DNA of 64,000 nucleotides from an uncultured Lachnospiraceae bacterium (GTDB lineage Bacteria > Bacillota > Clostridia > Lachnospirales > Lachnospiraceae), in the NCBI GenBank assembly GCA_902781655.1, contig CACZJZ010000005.1, positions 1 to 64,000 of the forward strand. Reading direction: 5' to 3'. This document shows positions 25,258-34,537 of this stretch, one piece after another; within the stretch, counting starts at the first letter, position 1; the number at the start of each line of letters is the position of its first letter. Under the pieces are notes generated by a model. That model ran no database searches, was not told where the DNA came from, and saw only the letters and a list, made by a program, of their open reading frames with translations. The position numbers were made by a program, and so were the translations under genes.

Positions 25258-25800
25258 TTATTTTGCCTGTTTTCTGGTGTGCACAATGTGCACCTGTGCA
25301 CCGCTGTTTCTCGGCCGGTTGCGGTCCGGTGCTGCTTCCTCTGCCTGTTTCTCCGTCCTCAGCGCCTTCTGCTGCTCGTACTTCTTCTCGCCCTCCGCGG
25401 TGAATCGGGAGAGGATCGCATTCACGAACGCCGGCGCGCCGTCCTGGCCAAACCGGCGGGCCAGTTCCACTGCCTCGTTGATGGCGATTTTCTCCGGCAC
25501 GGACTCATCATACTTCATCTCATAAACCGCGAGCCGGAGCAGCGTCAGTTCCACTTTTCCCATGCGGTCGAGAGACCATCCCTCCGACCGCTCTGCGATC
25601 TCCCGGTCTATTTCTTCTCGGTGTGCGAGAATGCTCTCCAGCTTCCCCGCGATTTCCGCGCGGTCAGCATCCGTAAAGGTCTGATCGCCGCTGTCGAAGA
25701 ACAGCTCTTCCTGCTCCTTCATCTCCTCTCCGGAAAGAAAATCGAAACGAAACAGAAGTTTAAAGAGCTGCTCCCGGATAGTGCGTCTGTACATTGCCAT
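25258..25800 (-). CDS. nusB: Transcription antitermination factor NusB
   Basis: All-helical NusB protein that binds boxA RNA with S10 (NusE) in rRNA antitermination. The N-terminus RRTIREQLFKLLFRFDF and the C-terminal core VELTLLRLAVYEMKYDESVPEKIAINEAVELARRFGQDGAPAFVNAILSRF are clear; these are partial quotations of continuous regions at about residues 5-22 and 83-133. A basic/polar tail of about 45 residues after the core is extra. It follows the Asp23-family gene by 14 nt, the order seen in B. subtilis yqhY-nusB. Confidence 0.95.
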   Translation of the reverse strand: MAMYRRTIREQLFKLLFRFDFLSGEEMKEQEELFFDSGDQTFTDADRAEIAGKLESILAHREEIDREIAERSEGWSLDRMGKVELTLLRLAVYEMKYDESVPEKIAINEAVELARRFGQDGAPAFVNAILSRFTAEGEKKYEQQKALRTEKQAEEAAPDRNRPRNSGAQVHIVHTRKQAK

Positions 25801-25814
25801 GTTCTGCCACTCTC

Positions 25815-26546
25815 TTATTCGTTGCTGTCGGAATTATCTGCAAGCTTTATTCCCGCGATGCGGACATTGACATCCGTCACGGAAAGACCGGTCATGTTCT
25901 CGATGGCCTGCTTGACGCGGGCCTGCACTTTACTGGAGGTCGCAGGAATATTAAACCCATACCCCATGATGATCTGAAGATCGACCCGGACATTCCTGTC
26001 ATTCACGTCAACCCGCACGCCCTTCTGCGGATCCTTCATGCCGATGCTGCCAAGAAACTCCCTGGTGGTACCCGCCGCCATCCCGGCGACGCCGTCGACT
26101 TCCTGCGCCGCGACACTGGCTATCATCGCAACCACGTCGTCTGCGATCCGGACCGTTCCAACCGCGTCGTCCGTCGCCTTCTGTTCCTGTGCCTGCGCAT
26201 TCTGGGATGCACGCTCTGCGGCGTTCTGCCGAGACTTTTCCGCCGCCTCCCGGACCGCATTGCCAACCCGCGCCGTCTGTTCCCAAACCGTGCTGCCGAC
26301 CCGTGCTGTCTGGGAACGAAGCTTTTCTCCGTAATCGTTCAGCTTTTCCTTCATAGAGGGCTTTTCGTCCAGCCCGGTTTGATTATCCGCATCGTCGACC
26401 GTCCTGTCGGCCTTCTCCTGCCCGCTCTCTTCCACATCCGCGGTCTGCGTCCCGGCTTCTTTCCCGGTCTGCTCTACAGCATTCACCTTGTTCTCCGGCT
26501 CTTCTGCCCTCGTGACAGCGCCATCCTCTTTCCATTGTTCAGACAT
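25815..26546 (-). CDS. Asp23/Gls24 family envelope stress protein (YqhY-like)
   Basis: The Asp23 domain is at about residues 128-238 (VRIADDVVAMIASVAAQEVDGVAGM; RVDVNDRNVRVDLQIIMGYG; VNVRIAGIKL). In B. subtilis the YqhY homologue sits before nusB and affects acetyl-CoA carboxylase; other members act at the envelope. The first 125 residues are unusual: an acidic, Gln/Glu-rich stretch and then repeated amphipathic segments (SQTARVGSTVW, EQTARVGNAVR) that might contact membranes. First gene of the block that runs to argR. Confidence 0.9.
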   Translation of the reverse strand: MSEQWKEDGAVTRAEEPENKVNAVEQTGKEAGTQTADVEESGQEKADRTVDDADNQTGLDEKPSMKEKLNDYGEKLRSQTARVGSTVWEQTARVGNAVREAAEKSRQNAAERASQNAQAQEQKATDDAVGTVRIADDVVAMIASVAAQEVDGVAGMAAGTTREFLGSIGMKDPQKGVRVDVNDRNVRVDLQIIMGYGFNIPATSSKVQARVKQAIENMTGLSVTDVNVRIAGIKLADNSDSNE

Positions 26547-26911
26547 ATTTACCTTTCCTGCCGCATCGCCCGGCGGCTATTGAGTCATCACGCCTATTTT
26601 ATACCCTGCGCCGCGTTCGTCGCGGCGCCCGCAGGAGAAATGCCCGTACCAGCCTTTCCCACCCCGGGTCATTGGCATCAGTGCCGCCAATGCCTGTCTG
26701 AAAGTGACAGACTGTTATCTCATTCGGGCTTTTAATCAAAGTTATTTTAGCATCGTTCCCGCATTTTGCATACTGGAAGAAAATCCATTACAATCATACG
26801 AGGAAACAGACACAGAAACAGGCGCAAATCGTTTCTGATGTGAATCAATATGTAACAGATACCTGTTCAGAACCCCGCATGTGCTGAGCAGTGAATCAGA
26901 AAGGACTAATC
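26547..26911. other. Divergent intergenic region asp23/thrH
   Basis: No gene is visible in these 365 bases. It holds the divergent start regions of the asp23 block and thrH. A 7-bp stem (CATTGGC 26670-26676 with GCCAATG 26686-26692) is followed by a weaker GTCTG/CAGAC stem. I see no convincing riboswitch or T-box element and no strong consensus promoter; TAAAAT on the minus strand near 26750 is a possible -10 for asp23. Confidence 0.4.
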
Positions 26912-27517
26912 ATGGATATTATCTGTCTCGACATGGAAGGCGTTCTGGTGCCGGAGATCTGGATTGCGTTTTCAAAGGCAAGCGGGATTCCGGAGCTGAA
27001 ACTCACAACCCGTGATGAACCCGACTACGACAAGCTGATGCGCTATCGTCTCTCGATTCTGCGTGAGCACCATCTCGGCCTGCCGCAGATCCAGGAGGTC
27101 ATCTCCACCATTGATCCGCTGCCGGGCGCAAAGGAATTTCTGGATGAACTCCGCTCCTTTGCCCAGGTAATTATCATCAGCGATACCTTCACGCAGTTCG
27201 CCATGCCGCTCATGAAGAAACTGGGCTACCCCACCCTCTTCTGTAACACCCTTGAGGTAGCAGAGGACGGCACCATCACCGGATATCGCATGCGCATCGC
27301 GCAAAGTAAACTCTCTACCGTCAGGGCATTGCAGTCGATCGGCTTCGATACCATCGCGAGCGGTGACTCCTTCAACGACCTCGGCATGATCCGGGCGGGA
27401 AAGGCCGGTTTTCTCTTCAAGAGCACCCCTCAGATCATCAGGGACAACCCGGATATCCCTCATTTTGAGGAGTTTCCTGATCTCCTCGCAGCAATCCGAA
27501 ACGCCATGCAGAAATGA
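26912..27517 (+). CDS. thrH: ThrH: phosphoserine phosphatase/homoserine phosphotransferase
   Basis: HAD-superfamily enzyme of 201 residues matching ThrH over its length. Motif I is CLDMEGVLVPEIW, with Asp7 nucleophile and Glu9 in place of the usual second Asp, as in ThrH; later motifs are IIISDTFTQF and ASGDSFNDLGMI. ThrH dephosphorylates phosphoserine and can transfer the phosphate to homoserine, linking serine and threonine synthesis. ATG 26912 has AGGA 6 nt upstream; a GTG at 26891 is less likely. It stands alone on the plus strand and converges with mgtE (36 bp between stops). Confidence 0.9.
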   Translation: MDIICLDMEGVLVPEIWIAFSKASGIPELKLTTRDEPDYDKLMRYRLSILREHHLGLPQIQEVISTIDPLPGAKEFLDELRSFAQVIIISDTFTQFAMPLMKKLGYPTLFCNTLEVAEDGTITGYRMRIAQSKLSTVRALQSIGFDTIASGDSFNDLGMIRAGKAGFLFKSTPQIIRDNPDIPHFEEFPDLLAAIRNAMQK

Positions 27518-27553
27518 CACGCGTCCAATCTCGGCCCGACCGTGCGCAAAGCC

Positions 27554-28951
27554 TCACATATGCAGAATGCCAATCAGCACAATCCAGGCCAGTCCGTAGT
27601 AGGACACGACGCCGACCATATCTGTGATGGTCGTGATGAGCGGTCCGGACGCGGCCGCCGGATCGACGCCGATTTTCTTGAAAAACATCGGCACCGCCGT
27701 CCCGACAAAACTTGAGATGACCATCGCTAGAATCAGAGACACGCCGATGCAGCCCGAGATGGCAAAGGCTTGCATCACCGCAATATGCTTGAATGCCATA
27801 CAGTAGACACCGATCACGACAAAGGCCATCACAGCGAGCAGCAGACCGTTGGCGCCGCCGACGGTCATCTCCTTGCCGATCAGATGCAGCTTCTCCTTCA
27901 CGGTCAGCTTCTCGTCCATCAGGACACGGATCGTCACGGCCAGTGACTGTGTGCCGACATTTCCAGCCATGTCGAGAATCATGGACTGGAAGCTCATGAG
28001 TACCGTGAGCTGTGCCACCACCGCTTCAAACGCGCCGACCACACTCGACACTCCCATGCCAAGAAACAGCAGAAGGATCAGCCATGGCAGACGCTTGCGC
28101 ACGCTCTGCTTCACCGGCTCCTTCAGATCCTCCTCCGCAGACAAGCCGCCGAGTTTTGCGTAATCCTCGCCCATCTCGTCATCGACGACCTCGGTGACAT
28201 CCTGTGCGGTGATCACGCCCAGAATTCGGTTCGTATCCGACAGAACCGGGATGGATTCCTCGGAATAATCCTTCAGCTTTTCGAGACAGTCATCAATTTT
28301 CTCGTCCGCGTATACATACGGATAATTGGTCGTGATGACATCCTCGAGCTTCGTGTCCCGGCGCGCGATAATCAATTCCTTCAGATCGACGGCGCCATAG
28401 TAAATGCCCTGGTCGTCCAGCACATAAATCACGGAAATATTGTCATGCACCGCCGCCTGATCGATCAGGGAGCGCATGGCCTCCTGAATCGTCATCGTGC
28501 TCTGCAGCGTGACAAAATTCGTGGTCATGCGGCTGGCGATGAGGTCTTCGTTGTAGGCTGCGAGAGAATTCAGGGTATTTCTCGCCTCCGGATCCATCAG
28601 CTCCACCCAGGCCTGCTTCTTCGGCGACTGCGTGCTCTTCAGGATATCGACCGCCGTGTCCGTCTCCATGTGGGAAAGCACCTCGGCCGCCTTGCGTGGA
28701 TCCATCTCGTCGAGATACCGATCCGCGTCCTCATCTGCGTACTCCATGACCTCCGCAAGATCATCCGTATTCAGAATGCGGTAAATCGCGCTGCGTTCCT
28801 TGGGACTGAGCACAGGCAGAACATTTGCCAGGTCATTGGCATGATAGTCAGACAGCTGCTCCGCCAGCAGCTTCGGAGACATATTGCTTCGGATCAGCTG
28901 CAAAATCTCTTCTGCAAACTCCGGTTCTTCCTTCTTCTTGCTCTCTTCCAT
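27554..28951 (-). CDS. mgtE: Magnesium transporter MgtE
   Basis: Mg2+ channel/transporter of the MgtE family, 465 residues. An N-terminal helical domain with LLAEQLSDYHANDLANVLP and EMDPRKAAEVLSHME senses Mg2+; a CBS pair follows (about 135-255, ILGVITAQDVTEVVDDE at its end); five membrane helices make the pore, including LDMAGNVGTQSLAVTIR and VDPAAASGPLITTITDMVG. ATG 28951 (MEESKKK) follows AGGAGG by 4 nt; the open frame to 29095 is upstream leader. No M-box riboswitch could be recognised in the 155-bp leader. Confidence 0.95.
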   Translation of the reverse strand: MEESKKKEEPEFAEEILQLIRSNMSPKLLAEQLSDYHANDLANVLPVLSPKERSAIYRILNTDDLAEVMEYADEDADRYLDEMDPRKAAEVLSHMETDTAVDILKSTQSPKKQAWVELMDPEARNTLNSLAAYNEDLIASRMTTNFVTLQSTMTIQEAMRSLIDQAAVHDNISVIYVLDDQGIYYGAVDLKELIIARRDTKLEDVITTNYPYVYADEKIDDCLEKLKDYSEESIPVLSDTNRILGVITAQDVTEVVDDEMGEDYAKLGGLSAEEDLKEPVKQSVRKRLPWLILLLFLGMGVSSVVGAFEAVVAQLTVLMSFQSMILDMAGNVGTQSLAVTIRVLMDEKLTVKEKLHLIGKEMTVGGANGLLLAVMAFVVIGVYCMAFKHIAVMQAFAISGCIGVSLILAMVISSFVGTAVPMFFKKIGVDPAAASGPLITTITDMVGVVSYYGLAWIVLIGILHM

Positions 28952-29106
28952 GACGCCTCCTACTCCCTGCCTGCAGACGGCAGGGCTGCTGCCTTCGATA
29001 CGATCTCCGGCGTAATGACCATCCGATGAAACAGACGTCCGTCTCTCACCGCGTTCAGCCACCGCCACGGTAACACTGGAATCCACGGAAAACAAGTCGG
29101 AATCTG

Positions 29107-30702
29107 TCAGTTTTTCCGAAACTCCGCCAGCTCCAGTCCCTTGTTGCGGTCAAGTACCATCTGCACCGACCACTCGTTGATGAAGAGCAGGAGCGGATTT
29201 CCCTTCAGATCCTCGATGCGTTTCATGTCCGAGGTGCCGACGATGTTCTTCACGTCGCCGTCCCACTTTGCCACCCAGCGGATATGCTCATAGGGCAGCT
29301 GCTCCAGGATGATCTCCACGTTGTACTCGTTCTTCAGCCGGAACTTGAGCACATCAAACTGAAGCACACCGACGACACCGCAGATGATCTCCTCCATTCC
29401 CATCCCGCTCTCGCGGAAAATCTGAATGGCGCCTTCCTGCGCAATCTGACTGATGCCTTTCACAAACTGATCGCGCTTCATGGTATCGACCTGACGCACC
29501 CTGGCAAAATGCTCGGGCGCAAAGGTCGGAATGCCCTCGTAGCGGAACGTGGCTTTCGGCATGCAGAAGGTATCCCCAATGCCGTAGAGACCCGGATCAA
29601 AGACACCGATGATATCGCCGGCATAGGCTTCGGACACCACCTTCCGGTCGTCCGCCATCAGCTGCTGCGGCTGGGACAGGCGTGCCACCCGCCCGGACTG
29701 GGCGTGCTTCACCTCCTGCGCGGCGTCGTATTTTCCCGAACAGATGCGCAGAAACGCGATGCGGTCCCGGTGAGCCTTGTTCATGTTCGCCTGAATTTTG
29801 AAGACAAAGGCCGAGAAATCCTCCGCATACGGATCGACCGGTCCCTGATCCGAGACGCGCGGTGTCGGCGGCAGTGCCATGCGGAGGAAATGATGCAGAA
29901 AAATCTCCACGCCAAAATTCTGCAGGGCTGATCCAAAGAACACCGGCGTCAGCATTCCCGCCTGCACCTCGTCGAGATCAAACGGCTCGGAGGCGCCGTC
30001 GAGAAGGTCGATCTCCGACTGCAGCTTCTTCAGCGCCTCGCCGCCGAGAACCTCGCCGAGCCTTGCCGTCTCTGAGAGCGGAATTCGCTCCTCGTGGCCC
30101 TCCTTCGTCCCCTTCCTCGTGTCCGAATACATCAGGACATCCTCCAGCTCCCGGTCATAGATCCCCTGGAACCGCTTTCCGGATCCGATCGGCCAGTTCA
30201 TCGGGCAGGTGGCGACGCCCAGATTCTTCTCGATGTCGTCGAGCAGGTCGAACGTATCGAGCGCGTCGCGGTCCATCTTGTTGATGAAGGTAAAGATCGG
30301 GATGTGGCGCATTGCGCAGACCTTGAACAGCTTCCTTGTCTGCGGCTCGACACCCTTCGATCCGTCGATGACCATGACCGCCGAGTCCGCCGCCATCAGC
30401 GTGCGGTACGTGTCCTCCGAAAAATCCTGATGCCCGGGCGTGTCCAGCAGATTAACCACGCAGCCGTCATATTCAAACTGCAGCACCGAACTGGTGACTG
30501 AAATGCCGCGCTGTTTCTCGATCTCCATCCAGTCGGAGACGGCATGCTTCGCCGTTGCCTTGCCCTTGACGGATCCTGCCGTGTTGATAGTCCCGGAGTA
30601 CAGCAGGAACTTCTCTGTCAGCGTCGTCTTGCCGGCATCCGGATGCGAAATGATTGCAAAGGTTCGCCGGCGCGCAATCTCTTCTTTCATGGAATAAGCC
30701 AT
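29107..30702 (-). CDS. prfC: Peptide chain release factor 3
   Basis: Translational GTPase RF3, which recycles RF1/RF2 after termination. G1 ISHPDAGKTTLTEKFLLYSG, switch region EIEKQRGISVTSSVLQFEY, G3 LLDTPGHQDFSEDTYRTL and G4 FINKMDRD are present; the C-terminal RF3 domains include DVLKFRLKNEYNVEIILEQL. About 531 residues. ATG 30702 (MAYSMKEE) has GGGAG upstream; upstream codons to 30786 fall in the pnp terminator region. A strong terminator separates it from pnp. Confidence 0.96.
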   Translation of the reverse strand: MAYSMKEEIARRRTFAIISHPDAGKTTLTEKFLLYSGTINTAGSVKGKATAKHAVSDWMEIEKQRGISVTSSVLQFEYDGCVVNLLDTPGHQDFSEDTYRTLMAADSAVMVIDGSKGVEPQTRKLFKVCAMRHIPIFTFINKMDRDALDTFDLLDDIEKNLGVATCPMNWPIGSGKRFQGIYDRELEDVLMYSDTRKGTKEGHEERIPLSETARLGEVLGGEALKKLQSEIDLLDGASEPFDLDEVQAGMLTPVFFGSALQNFGVEIFLHHFLRMALPPTPRVSDQGPVDPYAEDFSAFVFKIQANMNKAHRDRIAFLRICSGKYDAAQEVKHAQSGRVARLSQPQQLMADDRKVVSEAYAGDIIGVFDPGLYGIGDTFCMPKATFRYEGIPTFAPEHFARVRQVDTMKRDQFVKGISQIAQEGAIQIFRESGMGMEEIICGVVGVLQFDVLKFRLKNEYNVEIILEQLPYEHIRWVAKWDGDVKNIVGTSDMKRIEDLKGNPLLLFINEWSVQMVLDRNKGLELAEFRKN

Positions 30703-30756
30703 ATATTTTTCTCCCTGAGCCGCCTGCAATGCAGATTTTTGAAATCGACAAAGAAA

Positions 30757-30816
30757 GACCCGGCACAAAAAGTCCAGAGCTGGCACTCACGCCAGTCCTG
30801 AACTTTCTGCCGGGTC
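30757..30816 (-). terminator. Intrinsic terminator after pnp
   Basis: A long hairpin with outer arms GACCCGGCA and TGCCGGGTC and inner arms ACTGGC and GCCAGT-like pairing; on the minus strand it is followed by TTTCTTTG. It lies 14 bp after the pnp stop and ends the translation operon before prfC. Confidence 0.85.
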
Positions 30817-30829
30817 ATATCGGATGAAT

Positions 30830-32923
30830 TTACTGATGCTGCGGAGCATCCTTGATCGAGAAGGACAGTCTGCCCATGCGATCCTTGCCGAGGCACTTCA
30901 CAGTGACCTTCTGGCCGATGCTGAGCGCATCCTCGACTCTCTCCAGCCGATGGTTCGTGATCTTGGAAATGTGGACCATTCCCTCCTTGCCCGGAGCAAA
31001 CTCAATGAATGCACCGAATTCCTTGATGGAAACGACGGTACCGTCGAGAATCATCCCTTCTTCAAAATCCGTGGTGATGATCTCGATCATCTTCCGTGCC
31101 TCGAGCAGCGCGTTCTTGTCCTGTCCGCAGATCGATACCTTTCCGTCGTCGTCAATATCAATCTGCGCACCGGTGCGCTTGATGATCTCATTGATCGTCT
31201 TGCCCTGCTTGCCGACCACATCGCCGATCTTCTCCGGATCAATCTGTGTGTAGATGATCTTCGGCGCGTACTTGGAGACCTCCTTGCGGGGTTCCGCAAT
31301 GGCAGGCGTCATGACATTTGCCATGATGTACTCGCGGGCATCCTTGCAGCGCTGGATCGCGCCCTCGACAATCGGACGGGTCAGGCCATGGATTTTGATA
31401 TCCATCTGGATCGCCGTGATGCCGTCATGCGTTCCAGTCACCTTGAAATCCATATCGCCGAAGAAGTCCTCGAGGCCCTGGATATCGGTCAGCAGGACAA
31501 AATCATCGTCCGTGTCGCCGGTCACGAGGCCACAGCTGATACCGGCGACCTGCTTTTTGATCGGGACGCCGGCGTCCATCAGTGCCATGCAGGACGCGCA
31601 GGTAGAGGCCATGGAGGTGGAACCGTTGGACTCCATCGTCTCGGAGACCGCACGGATGGCGTACGGGAACTCCTCCACCGACGGAAGCACAGGCAGCAGC
31701 GCGCGCTCCGCAAGCGCGCCGTGGCCGATTTCGCGGCGTCCCGGTCCGCGGGAAACCTTGGTCTCTCCCACAGAGTAAGCTGGGAAGTTATACTGATGGA
31801 TATACCGCTTGGATGTGATATTGGGATCGAGTCCCTCCACCTTCTGCGCTTCGGAGAGCGGCGCCAGGGTGACAACATCGCAGATCTGCGTCTGTCCGCG
31901 AGTGAACATCGCGGAGCCATGGACTCTCGGAATCAGGCCGACTTCTGCGGCCAGCGGGCGGATCTGCGTGAGCAGGCGGCCGTCCGGACGCTTGTGATCC
32001 TTCAGAATCATCTTCCGGATGGTCTTCTTCTCATACTGATAGACCGCGTCGCCGAGCTGCGCGAGATACGTATCGTTCCCCTCGAACGCTGCCCTCATTT
32101 TCTCTGTGATCTCCGCAATTCTCCTCTCGCGCGTCTGCTTGTCGTCCGTGAAGCACGCCTCCTCCATTTCCTCCGGAGAGACGACCTTCTTCATATCCTC
32201 AAACATCTGATCCGGAACCGCGACAGAGATATACTCCTGCTTCGGCTTGCCGGCCTCCGCCACAATCCGGTTGATGAAGGCGATGATCTGCTTGTTGACC
32301 GCATCGGCCTGATAGATATAGCTGATCATATCCTTTTCAGGGATCTCGTTGGCTCCCGCCTCAATCATAATGACCTTATCCGCGGTCGAGGCGACCGTCA
32401 GGCGCAGATCTCCCTCATCCCACTCCTTCTGGCTGGGATTGATGATCACCTTGCCATCCACAAGGCCGACCTGCGTGGTCGCGCAGGGTCCGGCGAACGG
32501 AATATCTGAAATCGAGGTGGCGACAGAAGCGCCGATCATTGCCACAAGCTCCGGTCTGCAGGCCGGATCCACGCTCATCACCATACACTCGAGCGTGACG
32601 TCGTTGCGCATATCCTTCGGAAACAGCGGACGCATCGGGCGGTCGATCACACGGCTTGTCAGAACCGCGTTTTCACTTGCCTTGCCCTCTCTCTTGTTGA
32701 ATCCTCCCGGAAACTTGCCGATGGCATAGAATTTTTCCGTGTACTCCACACTCAGCGGGAAGAAATCCACGCCCTCGCGCGGCTGTGCCGACTCTGTCGC
32801 CGTGCACAGCACCGTGGTATCGCCATAGTGCATGAATGCACAGCCATTTGCCTGTTTTCCGACCCGGCCGATATCAATCGACAGCTGTCTGCCGGCAAGA
32901 TCCATGGAATACGTCTTATACAT
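30830..32923 (-). CDS. pnp: Polyribonucleotide nucleotidyltransferase (PNPase)
   Basis: 3'-5' phosphorolytic exoribonuclease of the mRNA degradosome. The 697-residue protein has two RNase PH domains (FFPLSVEYTEKFYAIGKFPGG, about 52-72; GRREIGHGALAERALLPVLP, about 395-414), then a KH domain (IIKRTGAQIDIDDDGKVSI) and an S1 domain (GTVVSIKEFGAFIEFAPGKE). Full length and intact. It follows rpsO across a spacer with a strong hairpin. Confidence 0.97.
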   Translation of the reverse strand: MYKTYSMDLAGRQLSIDIGRVGKQANGCAFMHYGDTTVLCTATESAQPREGVDFFPLSVEYTEKFYAIGKFPGGFNKREGKASENAVLTSRVIDRPMRPLFPKDMRNDVTLECMVMSVDPACRPELVAMIGASVATSISDIPFAGPCATTQVGLVDGKVIINPSQKEWDEGDLRLTVASTADKVIMIEAGANEIPEKDMISYIYQADAVNKQIIAFINRIVAEAGKPKQEYISVAVPDQMFEDMKKVVSPEEMEEACFTDDKQTRERRIAEITEKMRAAFEGNDTYLAQLGDAVYQYEKKTIRKMILKDHKRPDGRLLTQIRPLAAEVGLIPRVHGSAMFTRGQTQICDVVTLAPLSEAQKVEGLDPNITSKRYIHQYNFPAYSVGETKVSRGPGRREIGHGALAERALLPVLPSVEEFPYAIRAVSETMESNGSTSMASTCASCMALMDAGVPIKKQVAGISCGLVTGDTDDDFVLLTDIQGLEDFFGDMDFKVTGTHDGITAIQMDIKIHGLTRPIVEGAIQRCKDAREYIMANVMTPAIAEPRKEVSKYAPKIIYTQIDPEKIGDVVGKQGKTINEIIKRTGAQIDIDDDGKVSICGQDKNALLEARKMIEIITTDFEEGMILDGTVVSIKEFGAFIEFAPGKEGMVHISKITNHRLERVEDALSIGQKVTVKCLGKDRMGRLSFSIKDAPQHQ

Positions 32924-32983
32924 TTCTCTTTTGTCTCCTCTTCTCTTCGTCTCTTTGCTTCGTCTCGTCTTCTATAAACCGAT

Positions 32984-33029
32984 AAAGAGACGGACTCCCT
33001 GCCGGAAACCGGCAGACAGCCGTCTCTTT
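32984..33029 (-). terminator. rpsO-pnp intergenic hairpin
   Basis: Outer arms AAAGAGACGG and CCGTCTCTTT and inner arms CTGCCGG and CCGGCAG make a near-perfect long stem. It lies after the rpsO stop. The following ATCGGTTTATAG is a weak T-tract, so it may be a partial terminator or an RNase III processing site, as at the E. coli rpsO-pnp junction. Confidence 0.7.
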
Positions 33030-33047
33030 CTGTGCTGTGCTGGAAAA

Positions 33048-33314
33048 TTACTTTCTGATGCCCAGATCCGCGATCAGCTTGCGGTACTTCTCCAGATCGT
33101 TCTTCTTGAGATAGTCAAGAAGACCTCTTCTCTTACCAACCATCTTCAGAAGTCCCCGGTTGGAGTGGAAATCCTTCGGATTCTTCTTCATGTGATCGGT
33201 CAGCTCCCGGATCCTCTCAGTCAGAACAGCAATCTGAACTTCCGGAGAACCGGTGTCCTTCTCGTCGCGCGCATACTTCCGGATAATCTCTGTCTTCTTT
33301 TCCTGTGAAATCAT
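33048..33314 (-). CDS. rpsO: 30S ribosomal protein S15
   Basis: Primary rRNA-binding protein that organises the 16S central domain. The 88 residues cover the whole family: [21 protein letters not shown] and [16 protein letters not shown] are diagnostic. ATG 33314 follows AAGGAG; the frame upstream to 33425 is leader sequence. It has a promoter at 33435-33463 and lies between ribF and pnp, the conserved Firmicute order. Confidence 0.98.
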   Translation of the reverse strand: MISQEKKTEIIRKYARDEKDTGSPEVQIAVLTERIRELTDHMKKNPKDFHSNRGLLKMVGKRRGLLDYLKKNDLEKYRKLIADLGIRK

Positions 33315-33434
33315 GTCTTCTCCTTCTGCCCCGCAGGGCTTCCTCATGCACCTTCCTCCAGGGTCTGGCCGGAGACAGCCGGGATCCGGGCGGAGGCAAT
33401 CCTCTACTGCCGTGCATAGACACACGACAGAATT

Positions 33435-33463
33435 AGAATATCACGCAGTGGAATCTTTGTAAA
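33435..33463 (-). promoter_or_regulatory. rpsO promoter
   Basis: On the minus strand TTTACA (33458-33463) lies 17 bp from TATTCT (33435-33440), with a TG one base before the -10. This gives rpsO-pnp expression independent of the long upstream operon, with a leader of about 115 nt. Confidence 0.55.
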
Positions 33464-33539
33464 GAAATTTTGCACACCGGTTTACGCCAGTTTCCTGCGA
33501 AGATTGAGTCGGTCATCGTCAGCGCCGAACATCGTCTGA

Positions 33540-34496
33540 TCATCTGCAGTCTCTTCCGCGGTGGAACTCCCTCCCCGCCTCGATATCCCGCTGCATCTGC
33601 GCCTTCAGATCAGACAGCGACGCGAACCTCCGTTCGCTGCGCCGGAACGTGTAAAGGCTGGTCAGTATCTTCTCTCCATAGATATCGCCGTCAAAATCAT
33701 ACAGATATGTCTCGACGGTCACGACCGGCTGTTTTCCGGGCACCTTTCCCTCCCGGATCGTCGGCTTGACGCCGATATTGGTCATGCCGTGATAAATCCG
33801 ACCATCCAGAAGCACGTCCGAATAGTAGACCCCGAACGGTGGCAGGAGCTTTCCCTCCTCCGGGATCTGGTTCAGCGTCGGAATGCCGATGGTACGTCCG
33901 ATCTGATTGCCGTGGCGAACCGTCCCCAGAATCTGGTACGGCCGGCCGAGGAATCGGCTTGCCCGCTCCATCTCCCCGCGCTCCACCAGCACCCGGATAT
34001 ACGTGGAGCTCACCACAACCCCGTCGATCCGCACCTTGCTGACCTGCTCTGCCTCAAAGCCGAGCGACGCGCCAAGCTGCCGCACCAGCGTGAAATTTCC
34101 CCTTCCGCCGGCGCCGAAGGATAAATCATCCCCCGCCGCGATGTAGCGGGCATGCATCTGTCCGAAGAGAATGCGCCGGACAAAATCCTCCGGCTCTGTC
34201 CCGGCGGTCTTCTCATTCATCGGAAATTCCATCAGGTAATCCACGCCCAGCTCCGAAAAGAGCCTCCGCTTCTCCTCCCGCGTCGAGAGCTCGCGCACCT
34301 CTTCGCCGCGGCCGCTGAAAAAAACGGCAGGGGACGGATCAAAGGTGAAAACCGCCGTTTTTCTCCCCTTTTCCTTCTGGCGGGAAAGCATCTCCAGAAT
34401 CTTCTGATGGCCCAGATGCACTCCGTCAAACTTTCCGATGGCAGCTGCAGTTTCCTCCGGGATCTGAAATTGTGTGGTGCCGCTGATAATCTGCAT
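33540..34496 (-). CDS. ribF: Bifunctional riboflavin kinase/FAD synthetase
   Basis: Makes FMN and then FAD. The N-terminal FAD synthetase (nucleotidyltransferase) domain has AIGKFDGVHLGHQKIL and TFDPSPAVFF, then VVSSTYIRVLVERGEMERA; the C-terminal riboflavin kinase has LGTVRHGNQIGRTIGIPTLN (PTxN motif) and TNIGVKPTI. The 318-residue length is normal. It follows truB by 41 nt within the translation operon. Confidence 0.96.
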   Translation of the reverse strand: MQIISGTTQFQIPEETAAAIGKFDGVHLGHQKILEMLSRQKEKGRKTAVFTFDPSPAVFFSGRGEEVRELSTREEKRRLFSELGVDYLMEFPMNEKTAGTEPEDFVRRILFGQMHARYIAAGDDLSFGAGGRGNFTLVRQLGASLGFEAEQVSKVRIDGVVVSSTYIRVLVERGEMERASRFLGRPYQILGTVRHGNQIGRTIGIPTLNQIPEEGKLLPPFGVYYSDVLLDGRIYHGMTNIGVKPTIREGKVPGKQPVVTVETYLYDFDGDIYGEKILTSLYTFRRSERRFASLSDLKAQMQRDIEAGREFHRGRDCR

Positions 34497-34537
34497 AACT
34501 ATACCCCGTGCCTCATTCTACGCGGCACAAATATTCC

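Noticed and set aside
27420-27450. Further copy of the palindromic repeat (CAGGGACAA in thrH)
   Set aside because: Only nine bases match and they are in coding sequence; chance similarity.
28952-29106. M-box magnesium riboswitch before mgtE
   Set aside because: The conserved M-box segments could not be found; only a small CTGCC/GGCAG stem is present.
33360-33420. S15 autoregulatory RNA structure
   Set aside because: The leader is GC-rich with a short direct repeat, but I could not fit it to a known S15-binding fold.
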